Source of the DNA: Anisodus tanguticus
Lineage: Eukaryota; Streptophyta; Magnoliopsida; Solanales; Solanaceae
Direction: 5' to 3'
DNA: 64,000 nucleotides
Assembly: GCA_034509755.1 (NCBI GenBank)
Contig: CM067545.1
Location: 47,733,062-47,797,061 of the forward strand
Below are positions 33,921 to 46,830 of the stretch, piece after piece. The translations under genes were made by a program, and so were the position numbers. The notes beneath the pieces were generated by a model. It saw nothing but the letters and a program-made list of their open reading frames with translations, did no database searches and was not told where the DNA came from. Numbering within the stretch: the stretch's first letter is position 1; every line of letters begins with the position of its first letter.

Positions 33921-35814
33921 ATCACAAAATTGTGATGTTAATATGTTATACATTCAGTTTACAACTGGAACTTGGAAGCATCCAAAGACTTGACCGGCTG
34001 TAGGACAAGTCAATGTATGCTAATTACGTAAAAGAAGCGTTACATAGGAGACTTGGGAAATTATTCTGTCCTGTCATTTCTGAGAAATTATCACGTTACA
34101 AAGTCTACAAATGATTTTGTCCTTGTTGAGTCCTATCAATGTCATTGTTAAGTGAAATTTGGTACGAGTCTTTAGTCGAGCAATAATGCTTTTAAAAGTT
34201 ACCTACACGTTCTGCTGATTTGAGGAGGTCACACTTGTATATCATTAAATTGACAGGAGTTAATGTGGACAGTATTATTGGTAGAATTAATTGTGCAATA
34301 TTTGAAGCCTAAGAATTCATAGGTTGACTTGGTCTAGAGTAGCTTAGGTCTTTAACTGAATGTGCATTACATTTCTGTGATAAAGTCATAAAACCAAGGA
34401 AAAGAAAAATAGTACTAGTAGTAATCAAAGTTGGTATTGATGGGAAGAGGAAACACGCTTTAAAGTAAAATTTACAGTAAAAAAAACAAAGTAACTGAAT
34501 AAACAGTAAACAGAAGATATAATAGTAGAAATAAATAGTTGTCCATTCCATTGGACTATATTTGGATTTGAAAAAGAAAGAAGAAGATAGACTCTTTGTT
34601 CTGTTGTAAATTTTTTCTTAAAGTTACGTTAATTCGAAGATAAAAAATTACGTATGGTAAGCTTAAATAGGAAGAGGTTTGCCTTTACATTCCTGTTATT
34701 AGAGTGAAATAATTGTTCTCTTTCCAATATGAATCTAGAGAATAATGAAGGATAATTCTATAACATTCCGATCCTCCAGTAATATTGTCCACTTTAAATC
34801 TAGGCATTCACGACTTTGAAATGCATACTAGAATCGCGTCCTTAATATACTCAATATCTCTTTTGTATTTTGTCGATCTAAAATCTGCCTAGGCTATAAA
34901 TCACAAATATCCTAGAAATTGACCATCAACTTTTAAGTTGACATGTAATTATTGTACTAATACGCATTTAAGAGTATGATCTAGTAGTCAATGGATTGTG
35001 TTTAGAACCATGAAATTTCAGGTCTAATTACAACAATAATTGTAATACCACATTAGGTGATTTCTCCCTATCTATTCAAGCCATAATTGTTAGACAGAGC
35101 TACCCAATATATGTACCGGTGAAAGGTACCAATTATACACACAAGTCGACCTCAACACCATGATTCTAAAAATATATAAATTGTACTAGTGCTTATTTCT
35201 TGACCAAATTTGCTTCTCAAATGTGAAGTGAATAGGGGGTTAGGATCGCAACAGAGTGGTTACAATTTCCCCGTAACATCATCTGAATGAGAGGTTTCAG
35301 TTCTACCGAAGGTCCTTTCTTTTCACCTCTTTCCTCTCATTATTTACTGGTCCACACACATTGGAAAAAAAAGAAGTGAAGTAAACACAGGAGGTTAACA
35401 TTGAACTAGATGACTTTTTTATATGTAAAGTTTAAATTAATGAACAAGAGTACATGAATACGATTTTGTAAATGTGTGATTAAGTTGCTGAAGCATTACA
35501 AAGTTGTTGCAGTAAAAAAATGAAGTAAATATTACTACATTACTATAAAGAATAACCTGATGCATAAAGTATCTCGCGTTAGCAGATTCCAGTTACTAGG
35601 CTTACTTCGTTTAAGATTTATCAAATGTGCTTATATAGTTTCACAAGCAATATTGCAGGGGTCACTTGCTACTGTCTTGTCAAGTGTATTGACGACTGAG
35701 ACCCGGTTAAATTAACAAACCCAATCAATATGATACCTCATGAAACTAAGATACGGAGAGAATTAAAAAAGGAAATCTAAATCCCAAATTATGATAACAC
35801 TCTAATTTAATGAG
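33921..35814. other. 1.9-kb spacer, nothing recognised
   Basis: AT-rich, without supported coding, RNA or transposon structure. It separates the two inverted Ale elements together with the MITE at 35849. Confidence 0.5.
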
Positions 35815-36165
35815 TTCCCCATCTCGGAATGCATCTGCACAAATAATATACTTCATCTGTCTCAAAATACTTGTCGCATTACGTTTTTCAAGAGTCAAAC
35901 TATATCAACTTTGACTAACATTTTGAGCTATATTTTTTTATCATATTAATATGAGAAGAATTGCAACATATAATACTTTTCGTATAGTTTCCAAATATCT
36001 AAATTTTAATTTTAAAATATTAAATTAATATAATAAAATTTAACTTTGAAATTTAGTCAAATTGATTTTTAAAAAGAAAAAAACATGACAATTATTTTGG
36101 GACGGGAGAGTACATAATTGTTAGGAAGGAAAATAAATATGTGACGCTATCATCATAATTTAAAT
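35815..36165. repeat. copy 1 of the duplicated F-box 3' flank, carrying a MITE
   Basis: GAGTTCCCCATCTCGGAATG plus CATCTGCACAAATAA matches 51412-51450, and AATTGTTAGGAA (36116) matches 51462. The MITE 35849-36112 lies between these two blocks only in this copy. The Ale element then separates this flank from the F-box remnant at 41289. Confidence 0.75.
35849..36112. mobile_element. Stowaway-type MITE
   Basis: Left border TACTTCATCTGTCTCAAAAT, right border TTTTGGGACGGGAGAGTA, TA at both ends, 264 bp. The paralogous flank near 51450 lacks it. Confidence 0.8.
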
Positions 36166-36511
36166 TGTTAAACAAAGCAATATACCCGTGATATACACCC
36201 AATATACAGAAGTGTATATCACGGGAAAATAGAGCAAATCAGTCTTGGATAAGGCCCATTACTGGCCCATCACGGACAGTAATCAGTGGCCCATCACAGT
36301 CTGTTTAATATGTGTATATATGGTATATATTGTTGTAATATTGTAGTGTAAAGATTACCTTAAATAGTCTTATACACTTACCATAATTGTATAGTTAGAA
36401 TTATAGTAGAATAAGGTTTTAGGAGTAGAATAGGAATATGATTCTCCTATTGTGTAACTTGTATATATACTTTTCAATTAATGAAAATAATCAAGAGCAT
36501 TATTTCTTTCA
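36166..36511 (+). repeat. 5' LTR (plus Ale element)
   Basis: TGTTAAACAAAGC...TTTCTTTCA. It contains a perfect 14-bp inverted repeat, CCCGTGATATACAC at 36185-36198 and its complement at 36212-36225. AATAGGAATATG and TGTATATATAC lie in its second half. Confidence 0.93.
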
Positions 36512-36665
36512 TGGTATCAAGCGACCTCTAACAAAATTTTCTCTCCCAAAATTTTGTACACCTCGGCCGAAACCCCCCCTCGGATTTCTCTTCCAAAATT
36601 CGTCTTCCGCTCTCAAAATCTCTCTTACTATTCCCAAATTTCCCCTCCTTCTTTGTTCTTTCAAT

Positions 36666-39600
36666 ATGTCTAAGAACAATTTTCATCCTGCCCTCATGGT
36701 TTCTAACGTCAAGAACAATATCCCTATTGTGCTTGAGATGGAAAACGTCCAATATACGACATGGGCAGAATTGTTTAAAATTCACGCTATCTCCCATCAA
36801 GTTATCCATCACATAATTCCTCCCGCTACACCTATTCTCGCGGAGGATCCTCAGTTATGGATTACTCTTGATGCTACCGTTCTCCAGTGGATCTATTCCA
36901 CTATTTTGGTTGACCTCTTACATACGATTATTGAGCCGGATACCATGACTATGGATACCTGGAATAGATTGCGTGACATATTACAAGCTAACAAACGTGT
37001 CTGCATATTGCAAGAAACTCAAGGAGTTGGCGGACCAACTCCGTAACGTTGGAGCACCTGTCACAAATAATCGTATGGTTCTACAACTGGTTGCAGGTCT
37101 TTCTGAGGCCTATAATGGCGTTGGGACTCTCCTTTGTCAAAGCAACCCACTTCCCACTTTTTATCAAGACCGCTCCATGCTTACTTTGGAAGAAGCCGGT
37201 TTGGCTAAAAAAGCGGCTACCGGAGCAAGCCCCGTCGGCCTAATGACGTCCTCCACAAATTCTTCGGGTTTTGTTGATAATTCGGGCCAAAACCATACTC
37301 ATGGTGGCGGCAAAAATAATCGTAAGAATAATAACAAAAACCGCGGGGGTAAACGCGGCGGTTCCGGTGGTCAGCAGTGGGCCCCGTCCAGTAAACAATG
37401 GCCCTCCACCCTCCTGCTCCAAGCAGTGGGGCCCATGGCAGTGGGGCTGGGGCAATGGGCTGTGGGCCAGCAGTCCATATTTTCCAGCAGCTCCCGGCGG
37501 CCGGTGGGGCGCGCGGTCTTCGGAGCCCAACGATTAGCGATCCACGACCCACCGGTAACGCCAGTTCCAGCAGCTACAGCCTAGTTCAGCCCAGTCCTGG
37601 AATACTCGGGCCCCGACCTCCGCAAGCTCACCACGTAGCAGGCCCCACTCAGACCGATATCGAGGCCGCGATGCACACATTGGGTTTGACTCAACCGGAC
37701 CCAAATTGGTATATGGACACCGGTTCCACTACTCACATGGCTTCCGATTCAGGTACTCTCTCATCTTATTCCAATTTGAGCAACCCTCGGGATATAATTA
37801 TTGGTAATGACAGCTCTATTCCAATTCAAGGTTATGGTAAGAAAACGTTGTCTCCCCCCAATCCACCCCTTATCTTGAAAAATACTTTACATGCCCCCAA
37901 ATTGATTAAAAACTTAGTGTCTGTTCGAAAGTTCACCACTGACAATTCCGTTTCTGTTGAATTTGATCATTTTGGTTTCTCTGTGAAGGATTTCAAGACG
38001 GGGATTCATCTCATGAGGTGTGATAGTAGGGGGGATCTTTATCCTATCACGCCCGGTTTCAGTCCATCGAGTCAAGCTTTGCCATCAACCTTTGCAGCCA
38101 TTTCTCCTTTCGTGTGGCATGCTCGCCTTGGTCATCCGGGATCCTTTATTTTATCAGTTTTAGATAAAAATAGTTTTATTTCTTGTAAGGGTACGAGTCG
38201 TACTCCAATTTGTCAATCTTGTTCGTTAGAAAAAATTGTTAAGCTGTCATTTGTAGACTCAAATTCTCATATGTCAATGAAATTTGATATTATTCATAGC
38301 GATCTATGGACGTCTCATGTTCTCAGTTCGTTGGGTCATCGATATTATGTTCTCTTTTTAGATGATTATTCTAAATTTTTGTGAACGTTTCCAATTGCAA
38401 ATAAATCTCAAGTGTTTTTAGTCTTCATAAAATTTAGAGCATTCATTCGTACCCAATTCGAAAGAGAAATAAAAAATATTCAATGTGATAATGGGAAAGA
38501 GTATGACAATAGGGAGTTTTGGGAGTTCTGTGCTAATAATGGGATCAATTTTCATTTTTTGTGTCCTCATACATCTTCACAAAATGGGAAAGCCGAACGC
38601 AAAATTCGTTCCATAAATAACATTGTCCGAACTCTCTTAATTCATGCTTCCGTACCGCCATATTTTTGGCATCATGCTCTACAAATGACCACATATCTCC
38701 TTAACATAATTCCTTCCAAAGGTCTGACATATTCTTCCCCCCTCCAAATCTTATATAATAAGAACCCTTCTTATTCTCATCTTCGGTTTTTGGGTGCTTG
38801 TGTTATCCATTATTCTCATCCACCACAATTAACAAACTTCAGGCTCGGTCTACTCCGTATGTGTTTTTGGGTTATCCGTCTAATCATCATGGTTACAAAT
38901 GCTTTGATTTATCCTCCAAGAAAATCATAATTAATCGCCATGTCATTTTTTATGAAACCCAATTTCCATTTACGAAAGTTCATACTCCCGAGCCTAGTTC
39001 GTATAAGTTTTTGGATGACTAAATATCCCCGTATATTATTCGGTATTTTTCGGACATCTCCCGCACCCAAAATTCTCCAACGGGCCCACTGCCCGCTGGT
39101 CTCACTGGCCCGTCTTGATCGCCCGCCCGCTTCTCACCGGGCCGGTTTCGATGATTGGGCCGGTCCCGGCCCAACATTGGAACCGGTCCGAGCTTCTTGT
39201 TCTTGTTTCCGACGCCGTGATCGTTCCCGAGAATTGGGCCGCAGAGCCCACCGCCCGCCGGCCGGTCCATCCCGAGCACAGCAAATTCCCAAAATCCACT
39301 CCACACTTCCTCGAGTCATAGACCGGTCACTCGGAGTCAGCGGGGTATTTTTACACCAAAAAGGCAATTTAATTTACATTCTGATGTCTCTAAATCCCCC
39401 TTGCCCCGTAATCCTGTGTCTGCCTTAAACGACCCGAATTGAAAAATTTCTATGACTGATGAATATAATGCTCTTATTGATAATAAGACGTGGGAGTTGG
39501 TGCCCCGTCCATCTGGTTTTAATATTATCAGGTCTATTTGGATTTTTGCTCATAAGGAGAATTCAGATGGGTCTTTTGCTCGACATAAGGCGCGACTTGT

Positions 39601-40918
39601 GGGTGATGGTAAGACTCAACAGGTTCGGATAGATTATGGGGAGACGTTTAGTCCGGTGGTCAAGCCGACTACCATTCGCACTGTGCTTAGCCTGACTCTT
39701 TCGAAGGCATGACCTATTTATCAGTTAGATGTCAAGAATGCTTTCCTATATGGTGATCTCAAGGAAACAGTAGATATGCATCAACCGTTGGGGTTCAGGG
39801 ATCCCAACCATCCTCATCATGTCTGTTTGTTGAAGAAGTCCTTATATAGGCTTAAGCAGTCACCACGGGCCTGGTATACAAGGTTTGCTGACTATGTTTC
39901 GACTATTGGGTTCACTCAGAGCAGGTTAGATAATTCATTGTTCATCTACCGTCGTGGTTCATCTTTGGCCTACATTCTGTTGTATGTGGATGATATCATT
40001 TTGATTGCCTCTTTCGATGCCTTACGCCAGTCTATCATGACCATGCTCATCTCTGAGTTTGCTATGAAAGACTTAGGGCCCTTGAGTTATTTTTTGGGGA
40101 TTGCCGTCAATCGCCATTCAGATGGATTGTTCTTGTCTCAACGAAAGTATGCAACTGAGATCATCGAGAGGGCTGGGATGTCATCCTGTAAGTCCACTTC
40201 CACTCTAGTTGATACAAAGCCCAAGCTTAGTGTCGTGACCGGCGCACCCTACGAGGATCCGACCCGCTATTGCAGTCTTGCAGGGGCCCTTCGGTATCTT
40301 ACCTTTACAAGACCGGATATTACGTATGCCGTCCAACAAGTGTGTTTATTCATGCATGATCCCAGAATTGAGCACATGAATGCACTCAAACGCATCATTC
40401 GGTATATTCAGGGTATACTAGACTATGATTTGCATTTATATCCTTCATCGACATCTGCAGTTGTCTCCTACACAGATGCTGATTGGGGTGGGTGTCCAGA
40501 CACCAGACGGTCTACGTCTGGCAATTGTATGTTCCTTGGCAACAACTTGGTCTCCTGGTATGCGAAGCGTCAGGCGACTCTATCCCGCTCAAGTGCCGAG
40601 GCTGAATATCGAGGGGTAACTAATGTGGTCTCCGAATCATGTTGGTTACGTAACTTGCTTTTGGAGCTTCATTGTCCCATTCAGAAGGCAACCTTGGTGT
40701 ATTGCGATAATATTAGTGTCATCTACCTGTCTGGTAATCCGGTTCAGCACCAACACACTAAGCATATCGAGATGGACATTCACTTTGTCCGTGAAAAGGT
40801 TGCTCGGGGACAAGTACGCGTATGTCATGTACCATCAAGATATCAAGTTGCAGACATCTTTACAAAGGGTCTTCCCTCACTCTTTGAAGAATTCAGGGAC
40901 AGTCTCAGCGTTTGAAGA
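36666..40918 (+). pseudogene. Ale-type copia gag-pol with few lesions
   Basis: Gag starts MSKNNFHPALMVSN at 36666 and frameshifts near 36990 into NVSAYCKKLKELADQL. The frame changes again in the Gly-rich tail near 37400-37580. Protease: WYMDTGSTTHM. Integrase: HARLGHPG, DIIHSDLWTS, FLDDYSKFL, then a single nonsense codon at 38382-38384 where the minus copy has Trp. ENGKAERK-like SSQNGKAERKIR is intact. A frameshift follows near 38780. RT: SIWIFAHKENSDG and ARLVGDGKTQQV, a second Trp-to-stop at about 39710, DVKNAFLYGDL, then one uninterrupted 379-residue frame (39776-40915) with the polymerase box LLYVDDIILIAS and complete RNase H (YTDADWGGC to ADIFTKGLPS). Better preserved than the minus-strand relative. 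Confidence 0.92.
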
Positions 40919-40942
40919 CCGCCTGCTATGACTGCGGGTGTG

Positions 40943-41288
40943 TGTTAAACAAAGCAATATACCCGTGATATACACCCAATATACAGAAGTGTATATCACG
41001 GGCAAATAGAGCAAATCAGTCTCGGATAAGGCCCATTACTGGCCCATCACGGACGGTAATCAGTGGCCCATCACAGTCTGTTTAATATGTGTATATATGG
41101 TATATATTGTTGTAATATTATAGTGTTAAGGTTACCTTAAATAGTCTTATACACTTACCATAATTGTATAGTTAGAATTATGGTAGAATAAGGTTTTAGG
41201 AGTAGAATAGGAATAGAATTCTCCTATTGTGTAACTTGTATATATATTTTTCAATTAATGAAAATAATCAAATGGTTTATTTCTTTCA
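40943..41288 (+). repeat. 3' LTR (plus Ale element)
   Basis: 346 bp, same ends as the 5' LTR. The 14-bp stem is retained exactly at 40962-40975 and 40989-41002. Confidence 0.93.
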
Positions 41289-42402
41289 TAAACAAACAGT
41301 TACCTTGAAATAGATGATTCTTTATTTTTCTCTTTTCTTTGAGTTTGCATGAAGCGAATTGCATATATCTCTTCGATAATACGAGGGTTAGCTGCCAACA
41401 TTTTCCAGCCAAGAGTCACCCAATGGTCTCCTCTCCCTCATTTATGAAACATTCTTTCCAAGAACATTTAAAAGATGTCTCCACGGGCGCTTCTTCAACA
41501 ATTGTTGATGTAGGAACTTTCTAAAATTTTGGCCACACTCTACTGTTAAATTCTTGGGCCAACAAATCCAGAAGATGTCATTTAGTAAGATGAATATGTC
41601 TCAGTTGAATATATACAATAAGATAATCCGGTCCTTCTCTGAACCCCGCGCATAGCTAGAGATTAGTGCACCGAGATGCCCTTTAAGATAATATCAAATT
41701 CTCAACTTCAGGTGGGGGTAGATGATCAATTCCACTTGCTGATCTCAAGCCTTCATAGATACTAAGCAATGTCAAGTCTACAACCTGATCATTCAACTCA
41801 ACTAGAGATCTCCGTAAGTGAATGCACCGCTCAGGATCCCATAGATAGTCATAATTTATGGAAATCCTGCATTGGCTTGAAGCACTTACAAAAGATTAGG
41901 AAGGTAATATATATTGTTTGGTGAAGGCTAAGGAGAGTAAATTGGGCACATCAAAAATGGCTTGCACTAAATATCCGCAATGAACTATGCTACAAACCTC
42001 GAGTGTTGAACTTGAGATTTGTATTTTATTCAAGTACTTACAGTAGTGAAAGATCAACTCCTTGATGAAGTGTAGTTTCTGTATAAGCTCGAAGAGTACC
42101 ATATCATTAATTGCGGTCTTCACAAGTTCTAACCTTCTGAGATTCTGACAAGTACCAAGATTTAACATACGCATACATTTGTCAACACTACCGCATAAAT
42201 TATAATAAGGCTCCACCTCATTCACGTACTCGAAAGATAGCATTTTAGGTGCACCAACAATATGAACTTCCTCAATTGGACAGCATAAGATATTAAGAGA
42301 CAAAAGGTTAGGAAGGTTTTTTGAAACACGAATACGACTGAACCCGATACAGTATTGAAATGATATAGTCATGATCTGAGGGACACATGAAATTAGGCTT
42401 TC
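41289..42402 (-). pseudogene. F-box/LRR (FBD-type) protein, C-terminal part, copy 1
   Basis: The minus strand reads from ESLISCVPQIMTISFQYCIG (42402) through leucine-rich repeats such as LPNLLSLNILCC, CQNLRRLELVKT and SSTLEVCSIVHCG to about 41896. Then, after a frame break, it continues DPERCIHLRRSLVEL, LTLLSIYEGLR and GIDHLPPPEVENLILS (about 41850-41690), and ends with WPKNLTVECGQNFRKFL and a basic tail (41570-41300). The F-box itself and the first LRRs are missing: a copia LTR joins at 42403. Intact relatives recruit substrates to SCF ubiquitin ligases. Several stops (about 41896, 41690, 41460) make it a pseudogene. Confidence 0.78.
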
Positions 42403-42720
42403 TGTAAGAAGATATTCTCTTAATTATTCTTCTTCCAAATATACAATATATATACATGAATTAAATCAAGACTATTCTAGAAGAAGACTATTCTACTTTA
42501 CCTAATATATAAGATCCTAATTATAATTACAATAATTAGAATAATTACAAATCAATTATCATAATGAGGGAGGTGATTATGGGATCTTCCCATAATCACT
42601 CTAACAGTCCCCGCAATCTTAGCTGGAGGTTCTCGGATGCTGAGACTGTCCCTGAAATCATCAAAAAATATGCGCGGAAGACCTTTTGTAAAGATGTCAG
42701 CTAACTGATAACGGGACGGA
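42403..42720 (-). mobile_element. copia 3' end fragment (pol tail plus LTR), minus
   Basis: On the minus strand, DIFTKGLPRIFFDDFRDSLS is the tail of RNase H, like the Ale elements. An LTR then starts TGTTAGAGTGATTATGGG at 42606 and ends ...TCTTCTTACA at 42403 (204 bp). This LTR contains an inverted pair GATTATGGGAAGATCCCATAATC. The fragment interrupts F-box copy 1 and is itself cut off at about 42720 by the next copia fragment. Confidence 0.78.
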
Positions 42721-43271
42721 GATTCACTGGAATGCGATTATTCAGATTGTAAAGTATCTTAAGAATGCCCCTGGAAGAGGACTACTGTATCAGGACAGAG
42801 GCCATATTGAGATAGTTGGCTACATTGATGCTGATTGGGCTGGTTCAATGTTGGATAGGAGGTCTACTACATGTTATTGTGTTTTGCTTGGAGGAAACTT
42901 GATCTCCTGGAAGAGTAAGAAGCAAAAAGTTGTTGCTCAGTCAAGTACTGAAGCATAATACATGGTTATGGCTGTAACTACATGTGAGTTGTTGTGGTTG
43001 AAGCAATTGCTGGAGGAAATAGGACTATGGCAGCCTCTTCCTATGAAATTTTATTGTGATAATCAAACAACTTTACATATCGCATCAAACCCAGTGTTTC
43101 GTGAGAGGAATAAGCACATTGAGGTTGATTGTCAATTTGTTCGAGAGAAGTTACAAACTCAAGATATTGTGACCACATTTGTTAGTTCAAATGATCATTT
43201 AGCTGGCATTTTTACTAAATCTCTTAGAAGTCCTCAAGTGGATTATATTTGTAACAAGCTGGGTATACTTA

Positions 43272-43279
43272 ATATATAC
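43272..43279 (+). repeat. target-site duplication of hAT-C (left)
   Basis: ATATATAC, part of the copia LNIY codons. Confidence 0.92.
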
Positions 43280-46200
43280 TAAGGGTGGCCAGTGGGCCGG
43301 GCTCGGGTCTGGCGGGCCGGGTCTGGCGGGGTCGGGGTCGGGGCGGGACGATCCGGGGGGTCGGGATCGGGCCTAGCGGGCCTAGCGGGGTCGGGTCCGG
43401 GCGGGACTGCTCCGGTCCCCGTCCCGATCCCGATCCCGTCGGTATCGGGGCGGGGCGGGGTCGGGGCGGGCTCGGGTCGGGGCGGGGCGGGCTCGGGTTT
43501 TCCTTTTTTTTTTTTTTTAAATAACATATGTATAAAAAAAACTCAATAAATAAAACAAGATAGTGTAATAAAAACATCCCAAGGCTGTTTTTGTGCCTCT
43601 TATATTATTTAATAGACATATGATTTTTTTGTAATACAAATACAATTGTCTAAAATCTAAATTGCAACTTTATGGTGTTGTCCAAAAGTTGCAAATTACA
43701 TAATAAAATTGCAATTAAAAAAATTACATTTTCAAAAAAATCTGTTCTAATTGCTTGATGATTTCATGTGGTTCTTCGGTTGGAATAGGTATTTGTTGGT
43801 CAAATTGATCCACGTCGCTTCCACTACCTTCGGTTAAGATTTCGTTGTAGTTTTCATCATCTTCTTCGTTGATCTCCGGTTGACCGCACCTTCTCCGCTC
43901 CGCTCGTATCCAATCTCTCGAATAATACGCAATTTCCAAGTCGTCTCCGGCCAATGAGTGTCTGTGGTCTCCTATTTGATATCTCTCGCGAAAAAGCGCT
44001 TTCCGACGCAGTTGACGACGCTTGAATGTTCAAAACATCTCGAGCCATCATTGAAAGTGTCGGAAAGGTCTTCTCATTCCCCCTCCGAGTATTTCAAATA
44101 AGTCTTCTTGTCCATCTTCATTGATAACTTCTTGATACGGTATGCAGAACCCCGCAAAACAAAAATATCCAACTCGCTAATTTGGTTAGTAGAGGTACGG
44201 CCGCACATTCTATTTCGAGGCTTTCAATACTAGCCGCAAACAAGATGTCTTTTGTGAGGTTGTGTTGAAGATGAATAAGATGGTATGGTAGCCGGTACGT
44301 TACTAGCATTTTCTTGTTGATAAAATCTATATATATTTTTGCGGTGGTGTTCTACGCTATTCAACACTTCTTCTTTAGTTTGTTCAATAGGTGGTGGGTG
44401 ATTTAGATTTTTGGGACTTGGAGGTGGTAGTACTTCTATACAATCGTAAATAGTTTCAATTAGTGATTTAGTACCGTCTATTTTAATAGTAGGATTTAAT
44501 ACGAACCAATAATATAAATAGAAGGAATAGGAATAAAATATTTTTTTATTTTGACAAACATTTTTTTAATAGCTTTGCCTTATAAGTTTGGTTTTTCCAT
44601 ATATTCACTAAGTAATAAAAATATTAGAGTTATATAAAATAACATAGTTGAAATAGTAGGATAATATATACCGGAAAATTCTTTTGTTGCTTGAAAAAAT
44701 TTCTCTAAAAATACAATAAGTTCGGAAATTTTTTCCCAATCACTATCTAAAATCATATCAAATTTGGCTTTTTATTATGAGAGTTAAAAAATAAAGTTAT
44801 AGGTAATTTATAGTCATAAGCAACAAGTAGTTGCTCGTATAAAGAATTCCACCTAGTGGATACTTCTTGTGGAATTCTTCTAAAAGGTAGTCCACAATCA
44901 TGACAAATTTTTTTATATTCTTTTCTACGTTGTACTTTATTACTTTTAAAAATAAAGTTTATAGCAAATTGTATTTTACTAAGAATGTCTTCAAAAAGTG
45001 ATAGACCATCCTTTACAATTAAGTTATATATATGGCACGCGCATTTTATATGAAAATGGTCTGGAAAAGATGGAGCTAAACTATTTTTTAATATTGTAAT
45101 TGCGTAATTGTTATTAGAAGCGTTATCTAATGTAATAGTCATAATTTTATCGGTAATTCCGTAATAATCGCACACTTGATAAATATTTTGCAATAAAAGT
45201 ACCAATGTGCTGTCATCTATATATCTATACGCTAAAATACGTTTTTTTTGCATAGACCATTTATAATCTATCCAATGACAAGTTACAATTAAATAATCAT
45301 GGCCGTTAGTACTACGACCTATATCGACGTGATAGATACTTTGCCATTAAAATGATATAATGAAAAACGTAAATATTGTTGATATTCATGCGCAAATTTA
45401 AATACATCTCTCTTAACGATTGACCTAGGAAAACCGTTAAAAGCGAGGATTATATATATCTCTAATGTAATGAATAAAACCTAGAGATGAAGGAAATGAA
45501 AAAGGCAAACCCTCCACAAAGAACTAATTTTGATATTGCTTCCCTATCTCTATGTTTGTTGTATTTAGAGCCTACAATTCCCCCGTCATAGGGTTAATTT
45601 GACCCCGTACTTGGTCCGGGACGATGTATCGGTATGTGAACCTTGTCCCGATGGAGCGGCCGTTTGCGCACCCGGTTTTGAAGCCCGGTATTGGGCATAC
45701 CTAGCCGAATGAGCACTTACTACATGTCTAATTAAACCCCCGTCCCACCGTGACCTTTTCCAGCTTTTAAATTTTAAAACATTTTTACAAATTTTACATA
45801 TGGCTACTTGATTCTCTACGTCCCTATCAAAAAATGTCCATGCATATGATTTTAATGGTCGTTTTGCCGGACCTCGTCTCATACTAGGGGGAATAGGAGG
45901 TATTTCGGTTGAAGGTGCACTAGTGGGCGTGTTGTCATCAATATTAGTAGGTGTATCGTCTAGATCATTGTCTAAATTAAAGTCTTCTTGAGTTCCGAAA
46001 ATAACTCCTCGTCTAAATCTAATGGTATTGTAGGAAAATGTTGAGTATCAACAAAATCATCCCGTGTAGGAATAAGATGACTAGAAGAAGTACCCTTGCC
46101 CCGATTGCCCCTACTAGAAGAAGTCTTACCCTTACCCTTAAACATACCTCTAATTCCTTCCATTTTAATTATATGCTAACAAATAATTAAAGTAAATGAA

Positions 46201-46822
46201 ATTAAGTGCGCTAAATAAAATAAACAGACAATAATAATTTAATGAAGGAACGAATGTACCAAACGCCGACGTAACGTCGACGTGTAATCGAGAGGTTGAA
46301 AATTGAAACTTTGCTCGATGGAAGATCCTCAAGCTAGTTGCCAACTTCACTCCCAATTCCCAAATGAATTAATAAAATTGAATATTTAGCAAACAATGTA
46401 GAGAGATATATTGAGAAATTAGAGAGATTGTAGGAAGATTTGTGAGAAAGATGAAGAGAAAATGAGTTATTTATAGTTGAAAAATTGGGTTAAAGTGTAA
46501 ATATAATAACTTATGGGTTAAAAATAAATATTAAGGGGTAGGGGGGGTTGGGGGAGGGGGGGGGCCTAAAATGGCATAATCTAAAATGGCCGTTGGTGCA
46601 ACGGCTATTTTTGCAAAGGTAAGGTCGGGGTCGGGGTCGGGGTCGGGACGGGCTCGGGGCGGGCTCGGGTCCGGCGGGCCTGGGGCGGGCTCGGGTCTGG
46701 CGGGACGAGACATCGTCCCGTCCCGAGTTCGAGTCCCGCCCCCGTTAATTTTTTTATTTTTTTTTAGAGCGGGGTCGGGTCGGGACCGGGGTCGGGTCGT
46801 CCCGGCCCACTGGCCAGCCCTA
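43280..46822 (-). mobile_element. hAT-C transposon
   Basis: 3543 bp from TAAGGGTGGCCAGTGGGCCG to the inverted end CGGCCCACTGGCCAGCCCTA. Perfect 8-bp duplication ATATATAC at 43272-43279 and 46823-46830. Transposase on the minus strand. GC-rich subterminal blocks at both ends, including many GGGGTCGGG units at 46620-46700. Confidence 0.95.
43724..46163 (-). pseudogene. hAT-C BED-finger transposase, frameshifted
   Basis: It starts MEGIRGMFKGKGKTSSSRGN at 46163 and frameshifts near 45975. The BED finger is the best preserved in the window (45882-45586): AWTFFDRDVENQVAICKICK, a Gly-rich stretch, then GLIRHVVSAH, giving the C-x2-C / H-x-H zinc ligands. Core (45253-44753): KIMTITLDNASNNNYA, CACHIYNLIVKDGL and EVSTRWNSLYEQLL. 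Dimerisation region near 44090-43950, broken. Ends EQIFLKM with its stop at 43724. Confidence 0.88.
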
Positions 46823-46830
46823 ATATATAC
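46823..46830 (+). repeat. target-site duplication of hAT-C (right)
   Basis: ATATATAC, identical to 43272-43279. Confidence 0.92.

Larger units (their letters stand above)
36166..41288 (+). mobile_element. Ale/Retrofit-type copia element, plus orientation
   Basis: 5123 bp with two 346-bp LTRs, primer site TGGTATCAAGCG (36512-36523), and near-matching target duplication TAAAT (36161-36165) / TAAAC (41289-41293). Roughly a dozen differences separate the LTRs. It inserted just past the coding end of F-box copy 1. Confidence 0.95.
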
